NCBI GenBank assembly: GCA_021835845.1
Contig: JAKBJU010000007.1
Location: 3,485 to 67,484 of the forward strand
Reading direction: 5' to 3'
DNA: 64,000 bases
From: Pseudomonadota bacterium
GTDB lineage: Bacteria > Pseudomonadota > Gammaproteobacteria > Burkholderiales > JABEVD01
This document shows positions 36,129 to 45,423 of this stretch, piece after piece. How positions within the stretch are numbered: position 1 is the stretch's first letter; each line of letters starts with the position of its first letter. The position numbers and the translations under genes are program-made. A model generated the notes under the pieces. The model searched no databases, was not told where the DNA came from, and saw only the letters and a list, made by a program, of their open reading frames with translations.

Positions 36129-37166
36129 GTGAACCCAGACTCCCTTTCCTACAAAGACGCCGGCGTGGACATCGACGCGGGCGACAGGCTGATCGAGAAC
36201 ATCAAGCCGCATGCCAGAAAAACCCTGAGAGAAGGCGTTCTGGGCGGCATAGGCGGTTTCGGTGCGCTGTTCGAAATTTCGAAGAAATACCGGGAGCCCG
36301 TGCTGGTGTCCGGGACCGACGGCGTGGGCACCAAGCTGAAATTGGCCTTCATGCTCGGCAAGCACGACACGGTCGGAATAGACCTCGTCGCGATGAGCGT
36401 CAACGACATCCTGGTGCAGGGCGCGGAGCCGCTTTTCTTTCTCGATTATTTCGCCTGCGGCAAACTGGATGTGGGCATCGCCACGGACGTGATCCGCGGC
36501 ATCGCCAAGGGTTGCGAACAGGCGGGATGCGCCCTGATCGGCGGAGAAACGGCGGAAATGCCCGGAATGTACCCGACAGGGGAATACGATCTCGCCGGAT
36601 TCGCAGTGGGCGCCGTCGAAAAATCGAAGATCATAGACGGCAGCAGCATTCGCGAAGGCGATATCGTGCTGGGGCTCGCATCAAGCGGGGCGCATTCCAA
36701 CGGCTACTCCCTGATCCGCAAGATCATCGAGCGCGACAATGCCGATCTTTCCGCAGTATTGCCCGGGGAATCCCGCCCCCTATCCGAAGTCGTCATGGCG
36801 CCCACCCGGATCTATGTCAAGTCCATGCTGGCGCTTTTCGAGAAATTCCCGCCCAAGGGGCTCGCCCACATCACTGGAGGCGGCCTGCTCGAAAACATTC
36901 CGCGCATCCTCCCGGAAAACCTGACTGCCGCCCTGCAAAAATCCTGGCCCATGCCTCCGCTTTTTTCATGGCTGCAGGAAAAAGGCAACGTTCAAGACTC
37001 CGAAATGCACCGGGTATTCAACTGCGGAATCGGCATGGCCGTGGTGATTTCTCCCGAAAATGCCGAAGCATCGATCAGGCTGCTGCAAGATGCAGGGGAA
37101 TCCGTCTGGACAATAGGCGAGATCCGCAACCGCAGGCCTGGGCAGGCGCAGACCTTCGTCGAATGA
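36129..37166 (+). CDS. purM: Phosphoribosylformylglycinamidine cyclo-ligase PurM
   Basis: Closes the imidazole ring to AIR in purine synthesis. The 345-residue protein has [15 protein letters not shown] at the start, [30 protein letters not shown], and [11 protein letters not shown], all PurM signatures. The start codon is GTG. The 105-base gap to the divergent hda holds no clear promoter pair I could accept. It is ATGA-coupled to purN, and the genes below are probably in the same operon. Confidence 0.97.
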   Translation: MNPDSLSYKDAGVDIDAGDRLIENIKPHARKTLREGVLGGIGGFGALFEISKKYREPVLVSGTDGVGTKLKLAFMLGKHDTVGIDLVAMSVNDILVQGAEPLFFLDYFACGKLDVGIATDVIRGIAKGCEQAGCALIGGETAEMPGMYPTGEYDLAGFAVGAVEKSKIIDGSSIREGDIVLGLASSGAHSNGYSLIRKIIERDNADLSAVLPGESRPLSEVVMAPTRIYVKSMLALFEKFPPKGLAHITGGGLLENIPRILPENLTAALQKSWPMPPLFSWLQEKGNVQDSEMHRVFNCGIGMAVVISPENAEASIRLLQDAGESVWTIGEIRNRRPGQAQTFVE

Positions 37167-37801
37167 AGCGCATCGTCATCCTGATCTCGGGAAGGGGGAG
37201 CAACATGCTGTCCATCCTGGATGCCAATCTCCCTGTGGAAGTGGCCGCAGTCATCAGCAACAGAAGGGATGCTGCGGGACTCGCTTCGGCCCATGCGCGC
37301 GGGATAAAGACCCTTGCGGTGGAACACCGGGACTATGCTTCGCGCGAAGCATTCGATGCTGCGCTTGCCGAAAAAATAGACGAGCTCTCCCCGGATTACG
37401 TCATCCTCGCAGGCTTCATGCGCATTCTGGGAAACGATTTCGTGAGACGCTACGCGGGGCGCCTCCTCAACATCCACCCCTCCCTGCTTCCCGCCTTTCC
37501 CGGAATGGCGACCCACAGAAGGGCGCTGGAAGAAGGCGTCAAGATCCACGGCTGCACCGTCCATTTCGTCACGGAAAAGCTCGATCATGGCGCGATCGTG
37601 ATCCAGGCCGCAGTTCCGGTGCTGGAAACCGATACGGAAGAGACGCTCGCCACGCGCGTTCTGAAGCAGGAGCACAGAATCTATCCCGAAGCGATACGCT
37701 GGCTCGCTGCAGGCAGACTGAAAGTCGAGGGCAACAGGGTATGCATCGGCATCCCCGGGACCCCGAAGGGAACCCTGATTTCGCCGGAAATGTCGCGTTG
37801 A
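37163..37801 (+). CDS. purN: Phosphoribosylglycinamide formyltransferase PurN
   Basis: Uses 10-formyltetrahydrofolate to formylate GAR. The start at 37163 overlaps the stop of purM (ATGA) and gives 212 residues beginning [15 protein letters not shown]. The family motifs [26 protein letters not shown] and [17 protein letters not shown] are present, with the catalytic Asn-His-Asp set. A longer upstream frame covers purM and is not real. The next gene begins four bases after the stop. Confidence 0.97.
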   Translation: MKRIVILISGRGSNMLSILDANLPVEVAAVISNRRDAAGLASAHARGIKTLAVEHRDYASREAFDAALAEKIDELSPDYVILAGFMRILGNDFVRRYAGRLLNIHPSLLPAFPGMATHRRALEEGVKIHGCTVHFVTEKLDHGAIVIQAAVPVLETDTEETLATRVLKQEHRIYPEAIRWLAAGRLKVEGNRVCIGIPGTPKGTLISPEMSR

Positions 37802-37805
37802 TTCG

Positions 37806-38795
37806 ATGAACCGCATCTGGAAAACCCTGCTGGTTTCCCTGCTGGTTTCCCTGCTGATTCACCTTCTGCTGCTGGGCCTTTTCCCCAGGACCACCTGGCC
37901 CGATTTCGGAAAACCATCCATCGTTCTGGATACCCGACTCGTCCCCCCGAAAAAACCGATCCACTTCAAGCCGATCGTCCCGCCAAGACCCAAGGCTAGA
38001 AAGTCCGCAACAGCTGCCGCAAACAGCGCATCCGCTGGTTCGCCGCAACCCGTGAGTCTACCCAGGCCGGAGAGCGCCCCGCTGCCCGCAAGCATGCCAG
38101 TGCCTGAGAGCGCGCCCCAGGCGGCAAGCGCCCCGCAGCCCGAGCAGGAGGCCGGGGTGCCGAATCACGCCGTCCTGACTTTCAATGTATTCAGGGGCAC
38201 CGTGCCCGTGGGAGTCGCAACCCATACCTGGGACATCATGGGCGATGGGCGCTATGCGATCACGAACAGGGTCGAAGCGGCAGGCATATTCGCCCTGTTC
38301 GTCAAGGGCGCCATGATCCAGACAAGCGAAGGCCGGGTCACCGAAAACGGACTCCAGCCGGAGCACTACACGATCACCCGGGGAGGCGCGCAGAACCGGC
38401 AGGAAGCGCATTTCGACTGGAAAGCCATGAAGCTCGAACTCGTCGCCAACGGGACTTCCCGGGAAGCGAAGCTGGAGCCCCTGACCCAGGACCAGCTGAG
38501 TTTTCTCTACCAGTTCGCCTACACGCCCCCGAAGGCAGGCATTTTCAGCTTCCATTCGACTGATGGCCGGAAGATCGATGTCTACGATTACCAAATCATC
38601 GGGGAGGAAACCGTTCTCGCAGGGACAAAAAAAATCAGGACGCTGCATCTGAAAAAATTGCACGATGCCGGAGTGGAAGGCACCGAGATATGGCTCGACG
38701 AAGACCATTACTACTGGCCGGTAGAAGTGCTGATGACGGACAGGAACGGCGACACGATGAGGCAGATGATCTCGAAAATCGAGGAAAACCGATGA
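37806..38795 (+). CDS. DUF3108 domain-containing envelope protein
   Basis: A 329-residue protein with an N-terminal membrane anchor or signal (VSLLVSLLIHLLLLGLF), a Pro/Ala/Ser-rich linker up to about residue 115, and a periplasmic DUF3108 domain (VFRGTVPVGVATHTWDI to the end). The linker resembles that of TonB- or TolA-like proteins. The family follows purN in many betaproteobacteria; the function is unknown. The anchor DNA is a 12-base repeat (CCCTGCTGGTTT, two perfect and one altered copy from 37825). It is ATGA-coupled to chrA. Confidence 0.85.
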   Translation: MNRIWKTLLVSLLVSLLIHLLLLGLFPRTTWPDFGKPSIVLDTRLVPPKKPIHFKPIVPPRPKARKSATAAANSASAGSPQPVSLPRPESAPLPASMPVPESAPQAASAPQPEQEAGVPNHAVLTFNVFRGTVPVGVATHTWDIMGDGRYAITNRVEAAGIFALFVKGAMIQTSEGRVTENGLQPEHYTITRGGAQNRQEAHFDWKAMKLELVANGTSREAKLEPLTQDQLSFLYQFAYTPPKAGIFSFHSTDGRKIDVYDYQIIGEETVLAGTKKIRTLHLKKLHDAGVEGTEIWLDEDHYYWPVEVLMTDRNGDTMRQMISKIEENR

Positions 38796-39982
38796 AGCAG
38801 GTGCCGAATCGTTCGATCCCGGAAATTTTCCTGATTTTTCTCGGGCTGGGGATTTCGTCTTTCGGCGGACCTGTCGCTCATCTCGGGTACTTCAGGCGCG
38901 AATTCGTCGAAAAGCGAAAATGGCTGACCGAGCAGGCCTATTCCGACCTGGTCTCGCTTTGCCAATTTCTGCCCGGGCCTGCCAGCAGCCAGGTCGGCAT
39001 CGCCCTGGGGCTTTCGCGCGGCGCAATTCCCGGCGCAGTCGCGGCATGGCTCGGCTTCACCCTGCCTTCGGCCTTGCTGCTGGTGCTCTTCGGCCTGGGA
39101 CTGCCTTTCCTTGGAGAAATCCACGGCAACGGCTGGCTGCACGGACTCAAGGTGGTGTCGGTCGCCGTGGTGGCCCAGGCGATCTGGATCATGGCAAAGC
39201 CTATCGCCCGGGATAGCCTGCGCATGGCCATCGTTCTCGCTTCGGCGGCAACGGCAACGCTCTTTCCTTCCTCCGCCGGACAGATCTGCGCCATCGCAGG
39301 CGGGGGGCTTGCCGGGCTCGCATTGCCCGGGGCCTCCATCCTCCCCCACAGCCCCTTGCGCACCGCAGTGGGCCGCACCACCGGAACGGCGCTGCTTTCG
39401 CTTTTTTTCATCCTGCTGCTTGCCCTGCCCTTCCTGGCGACAGAGTCCGGAAGCTACGGCATCAGGCTGTTCGCCAGCTTTTACCGCGCGGGCGCCATGG
39501 TTTTCGGCGGCGGGCATGTCGTGCTGCCGCTGCTCCAGTCCCAGGTAGTGCCGAGCGGCTGGGTTTCCAACGATTCATTCCTCGCCGGATACGGGGCGGC
39601 CCAGGCTGTTCCCGGACCGCTTTTCACCTTCTCGGCCTATCTCGGCGCCGTCTCGTCGGGGTCGCCTTCCGGCTGGGTCGGCGCGGGTATCGCACTGGTT
39701 GCGATTTTCCTGCCCTCATTTCTGCTCGTCGTCGGAATCCTCCCCTTCTGGGAAGAATTGCGCCGCATCGAGGCGCTGCAGAAAGCCATGCCAGGAATCA
39801 ACGCGGCAGTCGTGGGGCTGCTGCTCGCCGCGTTCTACAATCCGGTATGGAAAACCGCGATCCTGAGCGGCACGGATTTCTTCATGGCTGCCGCCGTCTT
39901 TCTGCTGCTGACATTCGGGAAAGTGCCGCCCTGGCTGATGGTGATATTCACGGCAGCCATTGCGGAAGCATTGAGTCGATAA
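38792..39982 (+). CDS. chrA: Chromate efflux transporter ChrA (long-chain type)
   Basis: A 396-residue inner-membrane protein of the CHR family with two homologous halves of five to six helices each. Each half has the family motif: FGGPVAHLGYFRREFVEKRKWL and FLPGPASSQVGIALG in the first, FGGGHVVLPLLQSQVV and AVPGPLFTFSAYLG in the second. Known members export chromate with proton exchange. The start at 38792 overlaps the preceding stop (ATGA). It closes the purM operon, with no ChrB-like regulator nearby, so constitutive expression is likely. Confidence 0.92.
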   Translation: MKQVPNRSIPEIFLIFLGLGISSFGGPVAHLGYFRREFVEKRKWLTEQAYSDLVSLCQFLPGPASSQVGIALGLSRGAIPGAVAAWLGFTLPSALLLVLFGLGLPFLGEIHGNGWLHGLKVVSVAVVAQAIWIMAKPIARDSLRMAIVLASAATATLFPSSAGQICAIAGGGLAGLALPGASILPHSPLRTAVGRTTGTALLSLFFILLLALPFLATESGSYGIRLFASFYRAGAMVFGGGHVVLPLLQSQVVPSGWVSNDSFLAGYGAAQAVPGPLFTFSAYLGAVSSGSPSGWVGAGIALVAIFLPSFLLVVGILPFWEELRRIEALQKAMPGINAAVVGLLLAAFYNPVWKTAILSGTDFFMAAAVFLLLTFGKVPPWLMVIFTAAIAEALSR

Positions 39983-40037
39983 GCGACGGCGCCACGGGGC
40001 TGCCGAGCGAAGCCCCCTCATCGGCCGAGTCCCGATC

Positions 40038-40066
40038 CTGTCACAAAACCATCACAATTCTTTCAC
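40038..40066 (+). promoter_or_regulatory. Triple Pho-box (PhoB operator) of the TonB-receptor cassette
   Basis: Three seven-base units, CTGTCAC (40038), CCATCAC (40049) and CTTTCAC (40060), repeat with an exact 11-base period and AT-rich four-base spacers (AAAA and AATT). This is the layout of PhoB-bound Pho-boxes (CTGTCAT units separated by four A/T bases). A -10-like TAATTC begins at 40074, seven bases after the last unit. The box is 75 bases before the receptor start codon. Confidence 0.8.
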
Positions 40067-40140
40067 GTTGCCCTAATTCTGGCTGCGTAAATTTCGCCCC
40101 ACAAATTGGTTTTCTGTCAATTCTCAAAAGGGAGACGTGA

Positions 40141-42312
40141 ATGAAAAAGGAATTCGGTTTCAGGAAGAAGCTTATCGCTCAACTGGTTTTCGGCAGCCTT
40201 CTTGCGACAGGCAACGCCTTCGCGCAGGATGCGGTAAATCTGGGTACGGTGCAGAGCAACGCCGGTGACGGCGGCGTCACCGGTCCAGGCACGGCATCCT
40301 ATGTCGCGCCCACCCAGGGTTCTCTGGTCGCAACCCAGCCCCAGTCGATCATCAGCCAGCAGTATATCCAGCAAAATGCTTCCGCCACTTCGAACTACAC
40401 CGACATCATCAACATCGCACCCAGCGTCTACAGCATCGATCCGAACGGCCCGGGCATGATGGAATCCCAGTCCGGCGGTCCGTACATCCGGGGCTTCCAC
40501 GACGGGCAGTACAACGTGACGTTCGACGGCATCCCCTGGGGCGACTCCAACGACTTCACGCACCATACCACGTCCTACTTCATGGCCCAGGATCTGGGTG
40601 GAATCACGGTCGACCGCGGTCCCGGCGATGCCAGCAATATCGGCTATGCCACCTTCGGCGGCACCATCGCAGTCCAGTCCAAGAATCCCATGGCTTCGAC
40701 CAACTTCAATCTCTACGGAACTGTCGGCAGCTGGAACACCAGAATGATGGGCGGCGAGTTCGACACCGGCGTGATGCAGAACTACGGAGACAGCGCCGCG
40801 TTCATCGACTACCGGAAAGTCCAGACCGACGGATACCTGACCAACTCCAATCAGAATCGCGGCAACCTGTTCGTCAAGTTCGTGAAGCCGGTTTCCGACA
40901 ACACGCTCCTGACCTTCGTGACCATGCAGAACACCGTTCACCAGAACGTTCCTTACGGTGCGACGCTTTCGACCATTGCGCAGTACGGCAAGAACTATGG
41001 ACTGAGCGCCAATCCATTGAGCCAGGACTATTACGGCTACAACTATGATTCGATCAACTCGGATTTTGAATACATCGGCCTGAACACCACCCAGGGCAAC
41101 TGGAAGATCGACAACAAGCTCTACACCTATGCCTATTACCACAACGGCTATAACGGCATGAATGTCGGGATCAACCAGCCCAATGGAACGATTTATGGTG
41201 CGAACAATGTGCCAGGCGGCGAAATGTACATGAACTATCGCTCCTGGGGCGACATCCTGAAGACTTCCTATGCCGTCGGCAAGGACAGCATCGATGTCGG
41301 CGCCTGGATGGACCGCCAGAACAACAACCGCGGGGCATGGAACACGGATGCGACGCTCGGCAACGCATTCGTCAGCTGGAATGGCGGCAGACTGATGACC
41401 GACTCGCTGACCACCATCCAGCCCTATGCGCAGTACGAGTGGAAGGCAACGGATGCCCTGACCGTCACGCCCGGGGTGAAGTACACATCCTTCACCAGGA
41501 CCATCAATGCCCCCATAAACAATGGCGGCAATCCAGCCTACAACGGTAGCCAGACCTGGGGCAAGGCACTTCCCTCTCTCGATGCGCATTACATGATCCA
41601 GCCAAACTGGAGCGCCTACGCCCAGTATGCCCAAGGCTTCCTGGCGCCCAATCTCAATGTCTTCTCCACAGCCAATGGCACCCCGCTGCCCAGCGAGCTG
41701 AATCCCGAGACGACGCAGAACTTCCAGCTCGGCACGACCTGGAAGAGCAAGCAGCTCACCGTCTCCGGAGACGTCTACAAGATCGACTTCACCAACCAGG
41801 CTCAGGGCATTGCGTGCGGCGCCTATACCTGCTACCAGAACACCGGCGGGGTGAAGTACAACGGCGTAGAGGGCGAGGCGACCTACGTGATTGGCGGAGG
41901 CTTCAGCCTCTACGGCAACTATGCCATCAACAACTACTCGATGAGCACGGCAGGCGCCTCTCTCTATGATGTGCCGAAAAACACGGCAACCGCAGGGGTG
42001 ATCTACAACCAAGGTCCCGCCTACGCCTCCCTGATCGCCAAGGAAATCGGCAGCCGCTACGGCTTTGCGCAGGATGCCAACGGCAACCCGATCCCTTTCT
42101 CGAGCTTCACGGTGACCAACTTCAGCTCCAGCTACGACTTCAAGGGACTCGGCGGATGGGGCAAGGATGTCAAGGTCGGATTCCAGATCAACAACATCTT
42201 CAACTACAACAACATCTACGACTCGGCCGCCAACGACTCGACGACCAATGCGCCGATGTACTTCGTGTATCCCGAGCGCAACTACGAGCTGACCCTTTCA
42301 ATCGACATGTGA
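40141..42312 (+). CDS. TonB-dependent outer-membrane receptor
   Basis: A 723-residue outer-membrane transporter. A signal peptide ends near residue 28 (NAFA-QD). VNLGTVQ just behind it may be the TonB box. A plug domain follows to about residue 165 (PYIRGFHDGQYNVTFDGIPWGD, VDRGPGDASNIGYATFGG), and the rest is a barrel rich in Tyr, Asn and Gly. The last residue is Met rather than the usual aromatic. The ligand is not known; the upstream Pho-box and downstream phosphatase gene suggest a phosphorus compound. exbB starts eight bases behind the stop. Confidence 0.9.
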   Translation: MKKEFGFRKKLIAQLVFGSLLATGNAFAQDAVNLGTVQSNAGDGGVTGPGTASYVAPTQGSLVATQPQSIISQQYIQQNASATSNYTDIINIAPSVYSIDPNGPGMMESQSGGPYIRGFHDGQYNVTFDGIPWGDSNDFTHHTTSYFMAQDLGGITVDRGPGDASNIGYATFGGTIAVQSKNPMASTNFNLYGTVGSWNTRMMGGEFDTGVMQNYGDSAAFIDYRKVQTDGYLTNSNQNRGNLFVKFVKPVSDNTLLTFVTMQNTVHQNVPYGATLSTIAQYGKNYGLSANPLSQDYYGYNYDSINSDFEYIGLNTTQGNWKIDNKLYTYAYYHNGYNGMNVGINQPNGTIYGANNVPGGEMYMNYRSWGDILKTSYAVGKDSIDVGAWMDRQNNNRGAWNTDATLGNAFVSWNGGRLMTDSLTTIQPYAQYEWKATDALTVTPGVKYTSFTRTINAPINNGGNPAYNGSQTWGKALPSLDAHYMIQPNWSAYAQYAQGFLAPNLNVFSTANGTPLPSELNPETTQNFQLGTTWKSKQLTVSGDVYKIDFTNQAQGIACGAYTCYQNTGGVKYNGVEGEATYVIGGGFSLYGNYAINNYSMSTAGASLYDVPKNTATAGVIYNQGPAYASLIAKEIGSRYGFAQDANGNPIPFSSFTVTNFSSSYDFKGLGGWGKDVKVGFQINNIFNYNNIYDSAANDSTTNAPMYFVYPERNYELTLSIDM

Positions 42313-42320
42313 GAACCTGA

Positions 42321-42998
42321 ATGAATATCGAGACATTTCAACATGTGGCCGAATCTTCCGGCGGGATCATCTACCTGATGGGGCTGCTGCTTCTGGTAGC
42401 CCTGACGGTAGCCATCGAACGCAGCTGGTATCTCTGGAAGGTAATCACGCAGGGCAAGCAGGTCATGTCCCAGCTCGAAGCGGCGTCGAAAGTAGAGCAT
42501 CAAACGCTGGAGCATCTGGGAGAAAGCTTTTCCCAGCTGCCCCATGCCAGGGTGCTGACGGTCGCTTTGCAGCATGACCTCAACCATGACTTCGAACGGA
42601 TTTCAGACAAGCTGGAGGAATCCATCATGAGAGAGGCCCCCGGAATCGACCGCCACCTCTGGGTACTGGACACGATCGTGACCATGGCGCCGCTGCTCGG
42701 ATTGCTCGGCACCATCATCGGCATGTTCAACGCCTTCCAGGTGCTGGGAGACCCAGGCAATGCCCCGACCAAGGTGACAGGGGGTGTGGCCGAGGCATTG
42801 CTCGCCACCGCTTCGGGCCTCTTCATCGCAATCCTGGGCCTGTTCTTCTTCAACGCACTGAGCAACCGGGTGCGGGTCATCATGCATCAGCTCGAAACGC
42901 TGAAAGTGATGCTGGTGAACCGCATGTATCCGCATTACCACGACGCCCCGAAAAGGAATGGCAAGACCATTTCCGAAATCAGATCGCAGGCAGCCTAG
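42321..42998 (+). CDS. exbB: ExbB-type proton-channel protein
   Basis: Inner-membrane motor subunit that energises TonB. The 225-residue protein has one helix near residues 16-32, a cytoplasmic loop, and two C-terminal helices including the conserved APLLGLLGTIIGMFNAFQ at 123-140 and VAEALLATASGLFIAILGLFFFN. TolQ has the same fold, but the adjacent exbD, tonB and receptor genes make this ExbB. It is a dedicated set, distinct from tolQRA at 53-55 kb. Confidence 0.92.
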   Translation: MNIETFQHVAESSGGIIYLMGLLLLVALTVAIERSWYLWKVITQGKQVMSQLEAASKVEHQTLEHLGESFSQLPHARVLTVALQHDLNHDFERISDKLEESIMREAPGIDRHLWVLDTIVTMAPLLGLLGTIIGMFNAFQVLGDPGNAPTKVTGGVAEALLATASGLFIAILGLFFFNALSNRVRVIMHQLETLKVMLVNRMYPHYHDAPKRNGKTISEIRSQAA

Positions 42999-42999
42999 C

Positions 43000-43386
43000 A
43001 TGAAATATTTCGAAACCAAGAAGGCCAGGATAGAGATCATCCCCATGATCGACATCATGTTCTTCCTGCTGGTCTTCTTCATCATGATCACGCTGCACAT
43101 GATCCCCTCTTCGGGGATCCCATCCAGCCTTTCCAAAAGCTCGACCGCCACGCCGCTCAACCAGCCCAAAGTGGTTCTGAGCGTCGATGGGCAGGGAAAC
43201 ATCGGCTTCGACGGCAGAACGGTCGGTCCGTCCGAACTGACCGCCATGCTGCAGCAGAAGGGCCCCAATACCGTCGTCACCATAGCGGGAGCGAAGGACA
43301 CTTCGCTCCAGCATCTGATGGCGGTGATGGACGCATGCCGCGCCGCAGGGGTCACCCAGATCGGGCTGGCAGCCCGCAAAGAGTAG
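43000..43386 (+). CDS. exbD: ExbD-type biopolymer transport protein
   Basis: A 128-residue single-pass protein. The membrane helix carries the proton-pathway aspartate Asp18 (IIPMIDIMFFLLVFFIM), followed by a periplasmic domain with VVLSVDGQGNIGFDG and a DTSLQHLMAVMDACRAAG helix. I use ATG 43000; the upstream in-frame extension overlaps exbB. One base separates it from the exbB stop, so they are co-translated. Confidence 0.92.
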   Translation: MKYFETKKARIEIIPMIDIMFFLLVFFIMITLHMIPSSGIPSSLSKSSTATPLNQPKVVLSVDGQGNIGFDGRTVGPSELTAMLQQKGPNTVVTIAGAKDTSLQHLMAVMDACRAAGVTQIGLAARKE

Positions 43387-43393
43387 GGCGATC

Positions 43394-44023
43394 ATGAGGT
43401 TCGCACTTTCCAGATCAGCCCTGATCGCGCTCGCGCTAGAAATCCTGATCATCGCAGTTTTTGCCATGGCCCTGGAGCGGCATCCCGCCCAGAAAGAACC
43501 CGAGCAGCCCCCAGTCATGCTGACCTTCCCTGCGCCTCCCGAGCCGCCCAAGCAGGAGAAGCCGCCCAAGCAGGAGAAGCCGGTTTCCAGGCCCAAGCCC
43601 GTGCATCACCAGCAACCCAGACCGGATCCCGTACAGCAGCCGAAGATCGCCGATGCTGCGCCTTCGCCGACCCAGGCACCGGCATTGCCGCCCGACCCGC
43701 CCAAGGTCGAGAGTCCCGCCCCGGCACCGGACATCACGGCATCCTTCCGCAGCGCCGTAAAGGCCTCGGTACAGGCTGCGGTGCGTTACCCATATGCCGC
43801 AAGGATGGCGCATGTCTCAGGAAAGGCTCTGGTTTCCTTCTCCTACCATGACGGCACGGCAAGCCATGTGTCGATCATCGCATCCAGCGGCTATGCCATG
43901 CTCGACAATGCCGCAAGGCAGGCTGTCGAAACAGCTTCCTATCCCCCTCCGCCTCCCGATCTGGCCGGAAGAACCTTGCAGTTCCAGGTATGGGTGCGAT
44001 TCAACCAGAACCAGGCGCAGTAA
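43394..44023 (+). CDS. tonB: TonB-type energy transducer
   Basis: A 209-residue protein with an N-terminal transmembrane anchor (LIALALEILIIAVFAMALE). A Pro/Lys/Gln-rich spacer (residues 35-110) contains KQEKPPKQEKP repeats. The C-terminal TonB domain includes YPYAARMAHVSGKALVSF and the late YPPPPPDLAGRTLQFQVWV. It begins seven bases after exbD. As a fourth cassette member it would touch the TonB box of the receptor encoded upstream. Confidence 0.9.
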   Translation: MRFALSRSALIALALEILIIAVFAMALERHPAQKEPEQPPVMLTFPAPPEPPKQEKPPKQEKPVSRPKPVHHQQPRPDPVQQPKIADAAPSPTQAPALPPDPPKVESPAPAPDITASFRSAVKASVQAAVRYPYAARMAHVSGKALVSFSYHDGTASHVSIIASSGYAMLDNAARQAVETASYPPPPPDLAGRTLQFQVWVRFNQNQAQ

Positions 44024-44024
44024 C

Positions 44025-45374
44025 ATGAAGTATCTGATGCCGATCTTCGCGCTCCTGGCTGCGGCATCTTTCCGGACGGCAGACGCAAGTCCGCAGGACA
44101 GGATCTACGCGGCCTATGTGCTGCTCGGGAACAACGGACAGGGCATTGCCCGGGTCATAACCGATGCGCCGGCCTGCCCGGACGTGAGATTCGACGGGAA
44201 GCCGGAAAGAATGCAGCTCAGGGCCTCCCCTGCAGACGTTCCGGCACGCCCCGGCTCGCTCAAGGATGCAAAGTTTCCCGTGCTGGTCTGCGAAGCGAAA
44301 TTGCCGGTCCATGTCGGACATGTCAGCATCGCAGGAAAGGCGCTGCCCGTTCCCAGAAGAAATCCGCAGCGCATCGTCGTCATCGGGGATACGGGTTGCC
44401 GCATGAACCAGTCGGAGCACGCCTTCCAGTCCTGCACCGATCCGGAAAAATGGGCGTTCCGGCAGATCAGCGCGGCAGCCGCAGCCTTCAAGCCCGATCT
44501 CGTGATCCATGTCGGCGACTACCTTTACCGGGAAAGCCCCTGCCCGAAAGGAGCGGACGGGTGCACAGGCAGCCCGTGGGGCTACGGATTCGACTCGTGG
44601 CAAGCCGATTTCTTCGATCCCGCAAAACGGCTCCTTGCGGCTGCCCCATGGGTCATGGTGCGCGGCAACCACGAATCCTGCATTCGCGCAGGCCAGGGAT
44701 GGTTCCGCTTTCTCGATACGCAACCCTTTGCTCCATCGAGATCCTGTGACAATCCCGAAAACGATGCCCGGGGAGACTTCAGCGAACCCTACGCGGTGCC
44801 GATCGCTGGCGATACGCAACTGATCGTGTTCGATTCGTCGAAAGCCGCCAGTTCGGCATACTCTCCCGAAGACGGCGCCTATCAGCGCTACCTGTCCCAG
44901 TTCCGCAAAGTGGATGCACTGGCCGGCAGGATGCCGCACAGCTTCTTCCTCAGCCATCATCCGGTGCTTGCTTACGCTCAGGAGAACGAGACGACCCAGC
45001 CCGGAAATCGTGCCCTGCAATCCGTCATGCAGGCGCTTCACCCGGCACGCCTCTTTTCGCCCGGCATCGATGCAGCGTTTCACGGCCATGTCCATCTTTT
45101 CGAGGCGCTCGACTTTTCTGACGATCACCCCGCCACTGTAGTGACCGGAAATTCCGGAACTGCAACCGACCATCCGCTCCCGAAAACACTGCCCGAAGGC
45201 GAACAGCCGGCTCCGGGGGCAATGGTGAGCCGAATCGTTTCGGATTCGGAGGTCGGCTTTCTCACCATCGAGCGCACCGGCAAACAATGGCTGATAACCG
45301 AACGAAACCGCTACGGCAAACCGCAGGTGCGCTGCACCCTGCGCGGCCAGTCCCTGCTTTGTGCCAGACTGTAG
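44025..45374 (+). CDS. Secreted calcineurin-like metallophosphoesterase
   Basis: A 449-residue enzyme with a signal peptide (cut near residue 21, DA-SPQ). The two-metal phosphoesterase motifs are in order: GDTG with Asp122, GDYLYRE with Asp165, GNHES with Asn215-His216, SHHP at 310-313 and HGHVH at 353-357. Ten cysteines in the chain suggest disulfide bonds, fitting a periplasmic place. It starts one base after the tonB stop. In this context it probably releases phosphate from an organic or condensed phosphate; the substrate is unknown. About 50 bases of plain sequence follow before the next gene. Confidence 0.87.
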   Translation: MKYLMPIFALLAAASFRTADASPQDRIYAAYVLLGNNGQGIARVITDAPACPDVRFDGKPERMQLRASPADVPARPGSLKDAKFPVLVCEAKLPVHVGHVSIAGKALPVPRRNPQRIVVIGDTGCRMNQSEHAFQSCTDPEKWAFRQISAAAAAFKPDLVIHVGDYLYRESPCPKGADGCTGSPWGYGFDSWQADFFDPAKRLLAAAPWVMVRGNHESCIRAGQGWFRFLDTQPFAPSRSCDNPENDARGDFSEPYAVPIAGDTQLIVFDSSKAASSAYSPEDGAYQRYLSQFRKVDALAGRMPHSFFLSHHPVLAYAQENETTQPGNRALQSVMQALHPARLFSPGIDAAFHGHVHLFEALDFSDDHPATVVTGNSGTATDHPLPKTLPEGEQPAPGAMVSRIVSDSEVGFLTIERTGKQWLITERNRYGKPQVRCTLRGQSLLCARL

Positions 45375-45423
45375 CCAAATGGCGCTCGACTTGCTCTGCT
45401 TCATGGTAGGATAAGGACCCTCA

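Noticed and set aside
39996..40016. GGGGCT..AGCCCC as terminator behind chrA
   Set aside because: The stem has six pairs with a nine-base loop and no T-run; too weak to call, although some end signal before the Pho-box is expected.
40117..42012. Long minus-strand open frame opposite the TonB receptor gene
   Set aside because: Val/Gly/His-rich shadow of the receptor codons with no start context; the receptor frame has a signal peptide and barrel pattern.
42321..43386. Second TolQ-TolR pair
   Set aside because: Adjacent tonB and TonB-receptor genes mark these as ExbB-ExbD; the true tolQRA set is at 53-55 kb.
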